The notes beneath the pieces were generated by a model. It worked only from the letters and a program-made list of their open reading frames with translations, ran no database searches and was not told the DNA's origin. A stretch of 64,000 nucleotides of DNA from Blautia sp. Marseille-P3201T. Lineage in GTDB: Bacteria > Bacillota > Clostridia > Lachnospirales > Lachnospiraceae. This document shows positions 63,683 through 64,000 of this stretch, piece by piece; position 1 is the first letter of the stretch, and each line of letters starts with the position of its first letter. The position numbers and the translations under genes are program-made. The DNA is taken from positions 930,001-994,000 of the forward strand of contig NZ_LT635470.1 in assembly GCF_900120295.1 (NCBI RefSeq), written 5' to 3'.

Positions 63683-64000
63683 AACAGGCTTTGTACACTC
63701 CATTGAAACCTTTGGCACAGTAGACGGCCCCGGCATCAGACTTGTAGTCTTTTTGCAGGGCTGTCCTATGCGCTGCCTGTACTGTCATAATCCGGACACT
63801 TGGGCTCCCAAAAAAGGACAATCTATGACCGTAGAGGAAATTCTGGAAATCTATGAAAAAAACAAAGGATTTTATCAGAATGGAGGAATTACCGTTACCG
63901 GAGGCGAGCCTTTGATGCAGTTGGAATTTGTCACAGACTTGTTTCAGGCTGCAAAGACAAAAAATATCCATACCTGCCTTGACACTTCCGGTATTCTTTA
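63669..64000 (+). CDS. pflA: Pyruvate formate-lyase activating enzyme (N-terminal part, cut by window edge)
   Basis: The frame starts [20 protein letters not shown], and contains [15 protein letters not shown] with the CX3CX2C radical SAM cluster, then [13 protein letters not shown], and runs off the right edge after about 110 codons. PflA abstracts a hydrogen from the PFL glycine to make the radical. It overlaps grcA by 14 bp in another frame, so the genes are translationally coupled. No strong ribosome binding site is seen. Confidence 0.93.
   Translation, partial: MTECKTGFVHSIETFGTVDGPGIRLVVFLQGCPMRCLYCHNPDTWAPKKGQSMTVEEILEIYEKNKGFYQNGGITVTGGEPLMQLEFVTDLFQAAKTKNIHTCLDTSGIL

Noticed and set aside
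1-64000. CRISPR array, insertion sequence or prophage
   Set aside because: No regularly spaced repeats, transposase or integrase, or phage structural genes were found on either strand.

Overview
The window is a low-GC, gene-dense segment of a Clostridia chromosome. The spoIIGA sporulation gene with a Spo0A-type promoter, the SCIFF peptide with its maturase, a TIGR04086 membrane protein, HemZ, a class III fructose bisphosphatase and a mucin-type GH101 glycosidase together point to an anaerobic, probably gut-dwelling, spore-forming-lineage Lachnospiraceae, perhaps Blautia-like. The genus is inference from gene content; no rRNA or tRNA gene is visible to settle it.

Layout. (1) 1-6.4 kb: the start of spoIIGA (cut by the left edge), divergent aroD and aroE of the shikimate pathway, an alanine/Na+ symporter and alanine dehydrogenase, then ftsZ. 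(2) 6.6-18.6 kb: a division and cell-wall (dcw) cluster, all on the minus strand: mraZ-rsmH-ftsL-PBP-PBP-mraY-murD-ftsW-murA-divIB, headed by a promoter followed by a 10-bp-periodic MraZ operator. (3) 18.8-22 kb: a patatin-like lipase, then an AT-rich accessory operon encoding a VbhA-like antitoxin (56 aa), a Fic protein and a HEPN-like protein. (4) 22-27 kb: tsf and rpsB, an esterase and class III FBPase. (5) 26.9-33.7 kb: one 2268-residue secreted, wall-anchored GH101 endo-alpha-N-acetylgalactosaminidase. (6) 33.9-42.3 kb: argS-degV, a two-adaptor plus FtsX-like permease export operon with no visible ATPase, and a divergent lipoprotein. (7) 42.5-57 kb: a housekeeping block on the minus strand (aspS, hisS, hemZ, MBL hydrolase, relA/spoT, apt, recJ, secDF, SCIFF maturase, SCIFF peptide, TIGR04086 protein). 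(8) 57-64 kb: a wall-anchored surface protein, then on the plus strand a CNNM/CorC protein, a YesL-like protein and a pyruvate formate-lyase operon that runs off the right edge.

The two most interesting systems are: (a) a pyruvate formate-lyase encoded as two separate polypeptides, with a 691-aa catalytic part carrying the Cys-Cys pair and a downstream 80-aa protein carrying the glycyl-radical loop, followed by an overlapping activase gene; and (b) the VbhA-Fic-HEPN operon, in which both the Fic motif (second Arg replaced by Ile) and the antitoxin inhibitory motif (Glu replaced by Asp, Ser by Met) depart from the canonical pair. Many gene ends carry long inverted repeats, several of which share a core sequence, and two convergent gene junctions hold unusually long (about 70-95 nt arm) hairpins. 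Several ORF starts were moved to fit ribosome binding sites and family N-termini; these are stated gene by gene.
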